From: Inia geoffrensis
Lineage: Eukaryota; Chordata; Mammalia; Artiodactyla; Iniidae
Length of the DNA: 64,000 nt
NCBI GenBank assembly: GCA_036417435.1
Contig: CM070899.1
Location: forward strand, 176,109,494-176,173,493
Direction: 5' to 3'
Part shown: piece by piece, positions 1 through 12,600 of the stretch
How positions within the stretch are numbered: position 1 is the stretch's first letter
How the letters are laid out: every line of letters begins with the position of its first letter
Program-made: the position numbers and the translations under genes
The notes under the pieces: model-generated
Database searches by the model: none
Told to the model about the DNA's origin: nothing
What the model saw: only the letters and a program-made list of their open reading frames with translations

Positions 1-122
1 AGTCGTTGTGGCTCACAGGCTTAGTTGCTCCGCGGCACGTGGGATCTTCCCAGACCAGGGATAAAACTGGTGTCCGCTGCATTGGCAGGTGGATTCTTAA
101 CCACTGTGCCACCAGGGAAGTC
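1..122 (-). repeat. CHR-type tRNA-derived SINE, head part, cut by window edge
   Basis: Read on the minus strand this begins with the SINE head (ggacttccctggtggcacag) and continues through the tRNA-like B-box region into the 'cccacgtgccgcgg' segment. It is diverged from the young copies further right, so it is an older insertion. The A-rich tail would lie outside the window. The tRNA-like head is part of the SINE and is not a tRNA gene. Confidence 0.85.
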
Positions 123-864
123 CTTCCTTATTGTTTTAAGTTTACTTTATCTTCTCAATGCCTTATGAAGCATGTGGCGTTGCAAAGATGTTCCAAGCAG
201 AGCCCAAAGGACCACAAGTTATGCATTACTCTAACTAGAGGATGAGACAGCAACTCACTGACAGTTGCTGTAACAACCAGAAAGGTTTAGATCCCAGGAG
301 CTTTGATATACTTTATGAAGCCATTGTAACTTATATAACTTTATAATGATCCTTACAGTTAAGATAAAAATAAATAAGAGATGTTCCAGAGGAAAACGTG
401 AAGATGTCTTGATTTTGCTCCTGGATACTTTCTAATGAGTTGCTAACCAAAGGAAATGGTTTAAGAAAACCTAGGGTAAGAACCATGGGAAGAGAAGGAA
501 TGGCCCACTAGGCCTTCATAAGAGGGAGGTGTTTACAGGATGGCTGACCATAACGGACACTGGCCTGGATTCTGAGATTCCTGGGGGACCAAGAGATGAA
601 GGGTAAGATAATTATTGTCATCAAGGTCTTTGAGGGTATCTTACGACAGTTGCTATTAAAAGAGAGCTCTGTCAGACTCACTGTAAAGAAGTGCTAGCCA
701 GCCCAGAAGGTTTTTATTTAATTTTCTAAGTAGGGGCTTACGTGCTTGGGGTCCTCAGATGGTTGTATCATGTGCACAACAGCTGTAAATCTGAATGGAA
801 AAAATCTATGCCAGTGAAAACCAAATTCAAAATTACATAATCACATTATTTGGTTATAATTGCA

Positions 865-1135
865 TGCATGGAGCACATGCTAAGCCTGGGCTCTGAATGC
901 TTTGCACATACTTAGGCTCTGAACGCTTTTCAAGAGCCATATGAAAGAGATGCCATTATTACTTCCATCATACATTTGAGAAAAATGAGAAGAGAAAATA
1001 AGGTCAAGAACTAGAAGCAGGTAGGAAAGGAATTTGAACCCAATTTTCTCTGACTCCATATTCTGTACTGCCTTCATTCATTCAACAAATATTATTGACT
1101 GTCTGTCATGTACCTGGTACTCGTCTAATAAAAGG
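865..1135 (-). repeat. MIR/L2-related old repeat
   Basis: The stretch has the reversed MIR core pattern (aaatgagaagagaaaataagg, then 'aatttgaaccca'), followed by 'ttcattcattcaacaaatatta', typical of a reversed L2/MIR 3' end. It is strongly diverged, as expected for repeats predating the placental radiation. Confidence 0.5.
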
Positions 1136-3189
1136 ACTCTTTTTAAGGACAGCAAAGTAAAAAAGTAAAGAAGTAACAACCATAAAGGTTTAAATTCCAT
1201 GAGCTTCAGTATACCTTAGGAAGGCATTGTAACTTACTTATATAATTTTATAGTGATCTTTACAATTAAGATAAAAATAAACTTTTAAAGCAGAGTTATG
1301 AAAATCTCCCTATTTATCCAGAATATATCTCTGGATAAGTACTCCACAAAAGATTTTTTTTATTCCTTTTTAATAAATCTTTTTATCCTAGTCAAGTATA
1401 TTATTTGAAAAATTGACATTCCACTTGAAACTGGAGTTAAATTCTAATCCTAAATTTTCCATTTAAACTCTTACATTTCCAAAATATTATTCATATAATT
1501 ATTCAGATATCTTAAAGGAAAAACAAAGAGTAACAACTATTTTCATTCAAAGAATGGTACAATATTATTCTAATACACAAAGTAGCATTATCTACTCTTC
1601 AATTATTGTATTTAGCTGGAATGATCAAATGATTAAATTTTTTGCATAATGTAAAACTATGTCTGAGATTCTGATAACATCTCAGTGAAAGGTTTTTTTT
1701 TTCTTTATCATCTTAGGAATTATGTCGAGTGTGTTCAAATCTAACCAAGTCTTTTTCTTTACACTACTTTCTAAAACTTTAATAAAATAAAGGGCAGCTA
1801 AGAAAAAAAGCTTAAGACAAACACAATTAGATTGTCTTTATGCCATTTATGTCAATGGACAGATACTTAAGGCATAGCTAAAAGTTTAAGTCTGTTACTT
1901 TACTTTATGACATATGCTCCCTGCTACCCTGGCCATTACTTGACAGGATGTTTGCTTGCAAAATGACTATTTTCCTATAGTCACTCTTGATTTTAATATA
2001 ACAGACTATCATTATGACTCAACTTGAATATTAGTCATCATAGAATGTCATAGTCTCTACAAACAGACAAATATTGATCAGAGCAACTTTCAGAAACAGA
2101 ATAAAAGCAAAATGAAATTTAAATGAATAAAAAAGTATTAGTTTGAAAACGCTTTTAGGTTTCTAAAAACACATTAATCATTGGTTAAAATATCTCACAA
2201 GCCTCTGTACTTTAGGTTTTTATTAATGTCCACCTTGTTACAAAATTAAGGCAACCTTCAAAACCACAACATACATAGTAGAATATTATTTTCCTTCTAT
2301 TATAATTGGCAAATGTAAAATCAATATTTCCATTTTACACTGTTGAAAGAAAGCGTCCTTTGTAGAGTGAATATTCTCTATAGAAATTTATAAAACAAAA
2401 TATGTATCCCTTTATTGATACCACTGGTCTTATAAAACAATTCTTCCTTTCAATTCACAAATATTTTAATTCAATTACTATTTTTAACAAAAACAAGTTT
2501 TCTTAACTCTCTACTACTCACCTATATATTGTAGTTGGGCCTCATTAAAAATCTTCTGTCACCTTCAGATTTTAAGAAAAGCGTATGAAAATTCAGAGTT
2601 TCCTTAGGCCTCATTTGCCCACGTATTACCATCTACATTATTATTCTTTACCAAATTTCTCCTCATTTCTCTGTCTATAATTTATAGAGCACTGCAAGTC
2701 AAATAAAAGTTGCCAATTGTCTGATTAATTTTGATTTAGAATACTGTTGCTCCAAATGATCCAGGACTATTTACTTTAGCACAAAATAAAAAGTTGAGTA
2801 ATTACCCAGATACTAGTAACTCAAGTCCAAGTTTCTAATAACATGGACTAAATTGTCCATATTAATACAACTCTCCCTTTCACTCTGTTGCCAGTCATTA
2901 TTTTCTTGGTATTTTATGACATTAAAATGATTTTATAAATCTTGCTCCCCATTCCTTTCCATAAAATAGATTAGAATGCTTACAAAAAGGAAAGTAATTT
3001 TGAAAATTACACTTGAAAGAGTTAGAACAACTGTGGTTATTTATGTTTTAACCTTAATGAAAATAATCAAACACTTCGGGAGAAAAAAATGGAAATTTTC
3101 ATCTATTTCATAGGCACTTGTTTTCACAACAGTCTATAAAATTACTTTCTGAGCATTTACCATGGTGTAAAAATCAGTTATGTATAAAC

Positions 3190-3478
3190 CATTTATTTTC
3201 TTACCAGAGGCGAGGGGGTTGTAGGGGGATGAATGCAACAGGTGAGGGAGATTAAGAGATACAAACTGCCAGTTATAAAATAAACGAATCACCAGGATGT
3301 AAGGTAGAGCATAGGAAATATAGTCAATAATATTGTAATAACTTTGTATGGGGACAGATGGTAACAAGAGTTATCATGGTGATCATTTTATAATGTATAA
3401 AAATATCGAATCACTATGCTGTACACCTGAAACTAATATAATATTGTAAGTCAATTATACTTTAATTAAAAATAAATT
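3190..3478 (+). repeat. L1 3' end (old L1M-type)
   Basis: The segment matches the L1 3' UTR layout: 'accagaggcgagggggt', 'agatacaaactgccag', 'atcactatgctgtacacctg', then 'aaactaatataatattgtaag' and an A-rich end. Only the 3' UTR tail remains and no ORF2 is left. Divergence suggests an old insertion. Confidence 0.75.
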
Positions 3479-4494
3479 AATAAAGTATTTTCTGAATAGT
3501 TCTATATATGCAAAAAATATGTGAGAGAATTGAACACAATTATTCTAAGGATATTTTCAAAGTATTATTAGACTGAACTTTGCATAAAATTGTTTCAAGT
3601 CTATGTTTTATTTTGACAAGGGACATAAAAATATGTGTTCTCTTGAAAATACCATTCAAAACAACCATAATTAAAACGTTAAATTCTTAACCAGTATTAT
3701 TTAAAATATCATGTGTTTCAAAATATTAAAACTTTCACCTAAGCCTTTCTTTACAAAGTAATCTCTCTTAATATATTAATTTTGCTTTAAATGTTTACTT
3801 TAAATGAGTTAAAAGCACATTTTGTATAGTATCTTTAGTGTTGGCAATGTATTTAATTCAGATCATGCATTCTTATATATATAACTTCTCTTCTGAAATA
3901 ATTCATTTGATAAATGATGGTCAAATCTTTCATTTTATAAGCAAGTATAGATTATTGTTACCTGAGTTTAGTATATAAAATACTCCTTTTATTTTTTATT
4001 TCCTCTTTTAAAATTATACTCCTTTAAACAAAATAAATATGAATATTTATACATTACTTAAATTTCAAATTTTAATATATAAAAAGCATGCTCTCAAAAT
4101 ACAAACTTTTAAAAACTGTTGGCTTTAGACAATAATATTCCATTGACTAGGCCCATTTGTTCCTTTTTGTTGTTGTTGTTGGAATTCATGGATCTGGTCA
4201 AAACTTCAGTTTCTACGTATGAGAAAATAGTGTTAGAATAAATTCCAAAACCAGGACCAAAAAGGAAGGGAATCTCTTAGATATTTTCTGTTGTTATAGT
4301 CTAAATGTAAGCCATGTTAAAACTGGTTAGGTTCTGGACATGACAGATGATCTTCTAGTCCATTCTGAGCATGACTGTGAGGCTTAGTACAATTCAGTGG
4401 AGCTAAGAGAATCTTGGTGTAATGGACTGTGTCAGAGAAAATAAACAGTAAATAAGTTTTCTGTAACATTTCTTCTCTGGAAGGGAAAAACTTT

Positions 4495-4527
4495 CCTCCC
4501 TCCCTCCCTCCTTTCCTTCCTTCCTTC
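4495..4527. repeat. CCCT/CCTT pyrimidine-rich simple repeat
   Basis: Consecutive ccct then cctt units form a polypyrimidine tract. A short ct run follows around 4540-4550. Confidence 0.85.
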
Positions 4528-7500
4528 AAAAAATATTCAATCTCTCTCTCTAAAAATGTAAAATAACAATTTAAAGGACAGTCTGCATGCATATGGAAGA
4601 ATTAGTCAGATATATTCATCAAAGTAAACTTGTTTCAACATGTCCATGCTTCACTTTCATTCTCTTCTAGCTAACCCATGGGTCATTCTGGCTGATCCCA
4701 GATCAATGAAATAGGAAATCAAAGCAGTGCTCTTTATAAGTGAAGTAGAGAATAAAACCAACCTGTTGTTGAGGGGGAAACTGTGTTTATTATCTAAATT
4801 CTCTATTTGACAGACTTTATTAGATGGTTGGCCAGCTCCTAATTTTCATATCACTTCACTGGTGACTTAAGCAGTAAACTTACTTTTTATAATCCATACA
4901 AAAGATAAGTACATTGTAATAATTTAAAAGTAAATAATTAGTTTTTATTTGTCTATGTAGAGAAATTCTAAGACACACAATTCAACCTGTTCTTTTCTCA
5001 TTAAATATACTGTGGAGTATGACTGCCTTCCTTGTTTCTAATTTCTTTACCTTTAAATTAAATTTTGCCTTCATCTCTTGCCAAACTGCATGTTAAAAAT
5101 TTCATTTCCTTTTAAGAAACCAATTCCTCATTTCTTCCTAGCTGAAGACTTCACAATTTTAGTCAGTACTACTCAGATATTCCCATGTGACATTAGTTGC
5201 TTGGCTTCAAAATAAGGGATCAAACTTCCTAAAGGAAGCCCTGAAGAGCAGACATGACTTTTCCAATATGCAGAAAATCCTTTCAAACCCATAGACTGCT
5301 TAGATACAAAGATTTAATATTAAAAATTATCATTTGATACTTATGTATATTCTTTTAATATTACAGAATTATTTCATTCTGACTCAAGTAGCTAACAAAA
5401 TCAAGGCAGGACACTCTTGATGATAGCTCCCAAATCTCACTTTAAAAATTCAAGAGTATTCTCCTTTTTAAATATCTTGACTATAGAATTTCCTATTTGC
5501 AAAGTTTGACAAAATTATAGTTTCTTAATTTCAAAGGAAATGCTTTGATATTTATCTTTTTAAGAAACTCAGTTTCTTAGTAGCGTGATAATTTAACCTG
5601 TTACAACTTAGATTTGAAATATCATTACACCACATTTTGAAGTTTTATATTTGATATTTTCTTGATGCAACTATCTGAAAAATGAAATTTTAAAAATAGT
5701 ACTAAATGATGAAACTATGACTTAAATAGAAGTTGTGCTAATTAGTCTAAATGTCTTGAATAAAAGTTTTGGGGGAAAAATTCAAAACGCTTGTGCAAAA
5801 CCATAAGCATGAATTTTGTAGTATTTTAGAGAACATTGTATCATTGATTTTCATTCCTATGGTTCCAACTTCTTTAATGTGACTAGCATTTCACTTTCTC
5901 TCATATATTAAGGCACTAGCTCCATTGAAATAAATTTGAGTTTTATCTAAAAATCCTCATATACAAGATAGGCTATATGAATAAGGGAGGGAAAAGGTTG
6001 TATTTGCCTATATTAATTACTGTAGCAATGACCATTTATAAATTATTAGAGATTGGACTAAATGCTTAATTTGAAAATTAAACCTTTGTTGTTCCCTCTG
6101 AATGCTTGATGTGGTCTTTTGAAAACATGTGACACAAGACTCAATTTGAAACCACTGAACTCTGTAGTCATAAATGTGCAAAAACTTGACCATTCAAATT
6201 CCAAGACCCAATCTATGCCTTGCCAAGTTAAGATATTTAATAAAAGAATGTGTATCGATTTTATAAACTTCACTGAAATAGTTTTGGCCTATACTTTCAA
6301 ATACCGTATGTAACTCAGTTAAGCATTCCTCCCAACTGTCCATTTGTGGTTAAAGTAGCTTTAAAATAATAAATTCTATTTTTATTAATATTTATCTCAA
6401 GGCTTTAAGATCACTAACCACCAAAGAATCCCTATGAGGGGGCAGAGAGAAGATGTTTCTTGTGTTTAGGTAATATTTAAGCATTTTAAACTTTCTTCTT
6501 TCTGGAAAATGAGCAGGTATTCCATGTGCAGGGGTAGAATAGAACCCCGCTAGAACATAGTATGTATGCCAGTAAAAACTTTTGGATGCATGGGCATTTA
6601 AGCATATTGGTTTTTTTTTTCCTGCCCATGGATATTCAAGGAACTCTTCAATCTAAAGTAATACTTTCCCTCAGCTTCCTCGGAACAAAAGCAAAGGTAC
6701 TTATACAGTCTAAAAAATAAATACTAGAAATTGTTTTTTGCAACCAACAAATGTACCAATGAGGCCTTTGGGAAAAGCTGACCACATAGATCCTGTAAAT
6801 GCCCCAGCACATTTAAATTGTACTCATGGTACAGAGGCCAATATTAAATTGTTTTCTAAAAAAGAAAAAATTAACTAACCAGCTCAAAGGATACAATGTA
6901 TTTTAAAACATTCTAAAAACATTTAAAAATACTTTCTCATCCTTTGAATAATTTGTACATTCTCAAAAAGAAAAACAAATTTAGCAGCATTATCTATCTT
7001 AAATTTGCAGTTTAAAAGGAAAAATACATTATTAACACGAAGATCATTGAACATCTATTTTGCTGTTTTCAGCTGCACATAATTGTTGTTTTAAAAGGCT
7101 CTTTCAGGGCAAATTTAGTCGATTGGCTTTAAGGCTGCAGAATTGTTTTAAGTCTAGTGAAAGTTCCAATGCTGTTTTCAGTGATCAAAGCAAAAATTTT
7201 TAATAGTTTTTCCCCCATAGTTTCAGAATGTTTTCATACATAGTTTTTCTAATAATATAGAATATATTGATTTTATTGCTGCAACAGAGTCTACATCTGT
7301 GTAATCATGCCTTTTAATAATTATACTTCAATGTATTTCAATGGCTTACTTGTCAAAGAAACACATGTATTATCTACATTTAAACAAATACTTAATCCTG
7401 TGCCTCCTTCAAAGGGCGTTGAAATAAATGTAGCTACAGGAGAAAAATTCAGTTTTTCTAGTATCAGAAAGCATTATGGTGAAAATTTTTGTGTGAGCTG

Positions 7501-8559
7501 GAAATATACCCATCACTTGGGCCTAACACATAAACACATTTAGGTAGAAGACGACAAATGCCTTGTAAGAGAAAGGACTTACATATGTACAGGAGAGTAA
7601 CATGACAGCTATTACAGAAACAATTCTTGTGCATTTCCTAACTTTTACACCCAGGAACTCACATTTCATTGAATTACTTTCCTCTTTTAAAACAGTATTT
7701 AAAAATCTATGCTCAAGCATTACTGCTTTCCTTTTTGACACTAAATTGAGTATGATTACAGTTATCAACTCAAATTCTATGAGTATTAACAATCAATATT
7801 ATGCAAGGTCATAAAATATGTAACAAATGTAATGAGCTTGGGTGTTATTAATATTGTTTAACTTTTACACAACTCTGCCCTGTAAAATATCCCTTATGCA
7901 AATCAGATATCTGGATATTTTTCAACTGACGTTTTACTACTGAGGAGAAACAAGGAGTTTAGAAAGAAGATGAGAGATGGGAAGAAAAGATGAACATGAT
8001 TAATAGGTGTTTGTTTCATAAAGACTCTAGGGAGACTTTTAAATCCTTCACTGCTCCTATATGCTCACCGAAGTGGAGAGCTAGTTCACATGCCTTTCAA
8101 AGCCTTCAAAGGAGAACTGAGGAGTTACTCAATCTTTACTGATGCTAAATTATTCTATTTGCGTCCTGTTGTTGTGAAATCAGGTGCTCTTTATGCATTG
8201 GTGCAAGGTTAAATGTTGACTGTATTCATTAGAAACTTTTTTTTCAAATAAACACCTAAATTATGCCTCAAAAAGTGTTTCATGGTGAGTCTGTTTCAAA
8301 TAATTATTTGAAAGGCTAAAACATCTTTCTCGTTCTTTATTCCTCCCCTCCACCCGGAAAGAACTGCAGTTTGAGTTACCTTTGAAATTCTTTTGATCAA
8401 AAAATGCATAATCTATTTTGATGCAGTTTTTTGTTTTGTTTTAAGAATCACTCTTGTTCTCCAAATTCGTATAACTATAAAGGGGAAGTTAAATTTTATA
8501 CAATATTTGAACCTTTAGAATGATGGGTATTCACTTCTGATAAAGATTTTGCCATTCTT

Positions 8560-8589
8560 AACTATTTACTAAGTTTTTAGTAAATAGTT
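8560..8589. repeat. Perfect 13-bp inverted repeat, 4-nt loop
   Basis: aactatttactaa (8560-8572) is followed by loop gttt and its exact reverse complement (8577-8589). Flanking 'ttttgccatt' also occurs on both sides as a direct repeat (8547 and 8588 onward). AT-rich and intergenic; no function is implied. Confidence 0.8.
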
Positions 8590-8827
8590 TTGCCATTTTA
8601 CTAAGATAACTATTTGATAAAAATATGATAGCTTGACTAATTAAAACAGGACCCATAGATGCTGTGAGCACAGTAGCACAAATTTTTTATCAGTTTGCTT
8701 TTGAAAGGTGTTTATTTGTAGCTGCATCTAAATTTTTAATAATTCTGTCAATATGTTCGTGAATAAGATATTAATCCCTTAATTGTCGAAGTACAGCACC
8801 TACACACGCGCACATGTATACATGTGT

Positions 8828-8850
8828 ATACACACACACACACACACACC
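8828..8850. repeat. CA dinucleotide microsatellite
   Basis: A run of ca units follows a short alternating purine-pyrimidine stretch (catgtatacatgtgtata). It lies about 200 bp before the COMMD3 CpG island. Confidence 0.9.
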
Positions 8851-9029
8851 CCCCACGCAGGAAGGAATCAATTGCCGTAGTCCAGGAATGACAATGAAAG
8901 AGGAAAAATAAGCAAGAATTATAATTAGACGTCTACAGTCTCATTCACAGAAGGGCAGTGCCTGGGGGTTAAGCTGTTGAGTTAAAAAAAAGCCCCCAAC
9001 CAAAAACCAACCAGTTGCCTCCGATTGGA

Positions 9030-9530
9030 GCTTCCCGCAGGCTTTCGCGCTGAGCGAGGAGCGGGAAAGGCGTAGTTCTCGGGGCCGGTGGGGGCCGGGA
9101 TCCCGTCACCGTCACCACCTCCCGAGGGGTCTTTCGGGAGCGCTCCCGCGGGCCCCGCAGGAGCCGGTGACAGTCCTAGGTGAGAGCCGAGAGCAGAGAA
9201 AGCGCCGAGCGCGTCCACAAAGCGCCCGGGCCGCCCCTCGCGCTAAGGCGCGGCGGCCCTAGCGGCGGGCGCAGAAGGAAGGAGTGGACGGAAGCGGCGG
9301 CGGCGGCGGCGGCGGCTGGCGGGTGGCCGGGGTCGCGGCCCAGGGCGCGGCCCGGGAGGCCGGCGGGGAGCCCACGGGTTGGGAGGCCCGCAGCCCGCGC
9401 CGCCGCCGCCGCCGCCTCCGCCGCCGCCCCAGCCGCGTGCGCGCGCGGCCGCATCAGCTGAGCGCGCGGCGCGTGTCACGTGGTGCGCGTGTCGAAGGTC
9501 ACGGCGCGCTCACAATGGAGCTCTCGGAGT
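9030..9530 (+). promoter_or_regulatory. COMMD3: COMMD3 CpG-island promoter
   Basis: GC content and CpG density rise sharply from the AT-rich flank at about 9030 and stay high across the COMMD3 start codon. A CGG run (about 9295-9318) and a CCG run (about 9399-9430) face each other as an imperfect inverted pair. A CACGTG E-box lies at 9477-9482, 33 bp before the ATG. No TATA box is seen, as usual for housekeeping CpG promoters. The exact transcription start cannot be fixed from sequence. Confidence 0.75.
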
Positions 9531-9653
9531 ATGTGCAGAAAGGCTTCCAGATGCTGGCCGATCCCGGCTCCTTCGACTCCAACGCCTTCACGCTTCTCCT
9601 CCGGGCGGCTTTCCAGAGCCTGCTGGACGCCCAGGCGGACGAGGCCGTGTTAG
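9515..9653 (+). CDS. COMMD3: COMMD3 coding exon 1
   Basis: Encodes residues 1-46 plus the first base of codon 47 (phase 1 donor, G|GTAAGC). It covers the first HN-domain helices, including 'FTLLLRAAFQSLLDAQ'. Confidence 0.95.
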
Positions 9654-12600
9654 GTAAGCGCCGCTGGGCTCTGAGCTGGATCGGCCTGGGTGGAGGGGCG
9701 CTCGGACAAGAGGAGCGAGATGGAGCGAGAAGGGGAAAGCCCCGGGAAGAGGAAGTCTCCGGGGTTTGCCCTTCGCTCCGGACGGAGTGTGGGGATGTGG
9801 CTCTGCCAGAACCCACATCGGACCCTGAGCATTGTTCTCTCCCCAGTTGGCACCTGCACACAGCCAGCTACACGTTCCTGGCCTGATTTCCCCTCCCAGG
9901 CTCTTTGTTCCTTTGTAAATACGGTGTTCAAGTCTTGTTTGTGGCCTAAACATCTAAGGTTTTCAGCCTGGTCAGGGGCAAAGGCTGTTTGACACTTGGA
10001 CTTCATCAGGGCAGCTCCCTGCAATTCAAGCCTTCAGTGCTAGGTTGACGAAGGTTTTAAAGGGTCTGCTTCCAAAGTAATTACTGCGTCAAATAGTGTT
10101 GACATTTTTCAGCTTAGAGAATACCTCAAGTTCCTCTGATCATTCCAACACTCTAGTTCAATATGTTTTGCACAGGTTCCACGCCTAGACCCTTAAAGTA
10201 TGGTGCATAATGTTTTGTTCTGCACTAGTTATCAGGAGGCGAGTCTCTTATAAGTGGTCGGGTCAGTGATTGCGGAGTGCAGTGTCAGTATGGATGGAGG
10301 CATATTTTAAGACAGATCGCTATTACATGATTTTCTTAAATATAAATATCTCAACAATTCAAATTTTTTTTCCTGTAGTTTCACGAGCTAAACACGTGTA
10401 CAAAAAGTATGAAAGTGGAAGTTCTTTAAACGAAAATAGTAACCGCCACCTGGTTAATCTCAAAAAAAAAAAAAAGAAAGGATGGCTGTCGAAACCTGAA
10501 AATATTTTGAAAATTGTATTTTATATTCTGAACCCGTTCCCTCTCCCCCACCTCCATGTGTTAATGTCCATGGAACCAGTTAGCATAAAATTAATCTTTA
10601 GAAGGAAAGTTTATTCATTCTTATATTTACACCATATAAAATATTTATCTTCTTATTTTCCTCGGAATTTACTCCATCTTTAGAGTGACCACTGTATATT
10701 TTACTCTAGGACTATGTTTTTTTAAAAATAAATAAGAGTATTAAGAGTATTAAGGTAAAGTAAAAGAGGGTAATTTGACCAGGTAATTGCATAATTATTG
10801 ATGTGTGATCTTTATTGTTTTGCCATTGACCATGTTGCACATCTCATTTACTTATAATTTCCAGTCCTTACAGTTGAATTCTTCTTGTTATCTTGTTAGA
10901 GAGGGTTCTTTACCCAAATTAAAATACCTTTATAGAAACAGGACTATAAAGAATTTATTGTCACAGGCATCACTGGCAATTAATTTATTTTAGATCACCC
11001 AGACTTGAAACATATCGATCCAGTGGTTTTAAAACATTGTCATGCAGCAGCTGCAACTTACATACTGGAGGCTGGAAAGCAAAGAGCTGACAAATCAACT
11101 CTAAGGTACAGGATTTATTTAAATATCCATTTGTTTTCAAATAGTACCTTTATGATTCCAATTTCAGTTTTTAAAATGGAGACTAAACTTAGGCTTTTTT
11201 TTTTTCTTTAGCACTTATCTAGAAGACTGTAAATTTGATAGCGAGAGAATAGAATTGTTTTGCACGGAATATCAGGTTACTTACTTAAATTTTTAAAAAT
11301 TAACAATTACTATTTTTCTTCTACTCTGTTTGCAAAGACATATTTTCTTTCTTTCTTTTTCCTCCCAGAATAATAGGAATTCCCTAGAAATCCTACTGGG
11401 AAGGTAGGTCCTGTATAAGGTGTCAAGCTGAGCTACTTTTTACTTGCAGGTATGAATGGAGAGTGTTGGTGTGAAACAAAACAGGACAAAAAAACGGGAT
11501 CTAGACCAAAAGAAAAGGGGCTAAAGGGCAAGTGAAACAATTGCAGTTAAGCTAATGTTTTTAAAGATAAAGTTTATGGAGATAATTTTTAAAATGCTCT
11601 TTACTCGTCAGAACTTGAAAATAAAGTTTAACAATGTTTTAAATTCAGAATGGATTAAAATAGTGTGTGTGGTGGGGAGGTGGTAGACACCATTGTTGGT
11701 GAAGATAAATACTAAAAGTTTTCCTGTAGTTATTATGTACAAAATTATCATTGTATCTTTCAGTATAGGCAGATCTTTCCCTCATATAACTGATGTTTCT
11801 TGGCATTTGGAATATCAGATAAAGGTAAAGTTTAACAAACTGTTCTCTAGGGGAACTTAGGGAACTTTTTTAAAAAAATAAGAGTTAAAGACTGAAATCA
11901 ATGTGTTGTGTTGTTTTAGACCAATCAACTTGATAAGATGTACAGACCTGCATATTTGGTGACCTTAAATGTAGAGGTATTTATACATAAGCCTTGTCTA
12001 AAAATTAAATGTGTAATGAAATTTAAAGTTTCCTTGATTTAAATAAACAGCATTTTTTTCTTCCCTAGAACACTGATTCCCGATCCCACCCAGAGATTAG
12101 TTTTAGTTGCAACATGGAACAATTACAGGTACAGTATTAGGATCTGTGAATATGCCTATCTTTTTACAGATTTTTAATTGAGAATTATGCCTATGTAAAG
12201 TTCAAAAGAAAATTAACCATCTGTCAGTAGATAATGAAGGTTCGTTAAGGATTTAATGGTGAGGGGGCTTCAAAAGCAATATTTTAACGTAGGCTTCGCT
12301 TTTGAAATTACGATGTTACTAACAGAGAACTGGTCTGCATTTGCTGTTCCCTCCAATTAAAATAAACTTGTGTACTGTTGAGTGTAAATTCCTTCTATTT
12401 GTGATAAATGTGAGCCAATAGGACAAAGCAAAAGGAAGAGCTTGGCTTTGAAAATGTCTTCTTTGCTTTCAGAAATTGAATTAAACTCTCAAAACATGAT
12501 TTTTAAACAGTACTTGTAAATGACTTTTTATAAAGGAGCAAGTATACAAAAATTCTAAAACTGTTTATATTGCCAGTGTAAGACTGGGGAAATTAAAAAT

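Larger units (their letters stand above)
123..8950. other. AT-rich intergenic region upstream of COMMD3
   Basis: No coding exon is visible here: open frames are short, AT-rich and without family resemblance. It holds a MIR remnant, an L1 3' end, a pyrimidine tract, a CA repeat and a perfect 13-bp inverted repeat, listed separately. The rest is unique AT-rich sequence. By human gene order the next gene to the left would be expected to be DNAJC1 or its flank, but no part of it is seen. Confidence 0.6.

Noticed and set aside
10270..10683. 137-codon frame in COMMD3 intron 1
   Set aside because: AT-rich with poly-Lys from an A run and no family resemblance; COMMD3 is complete without it.
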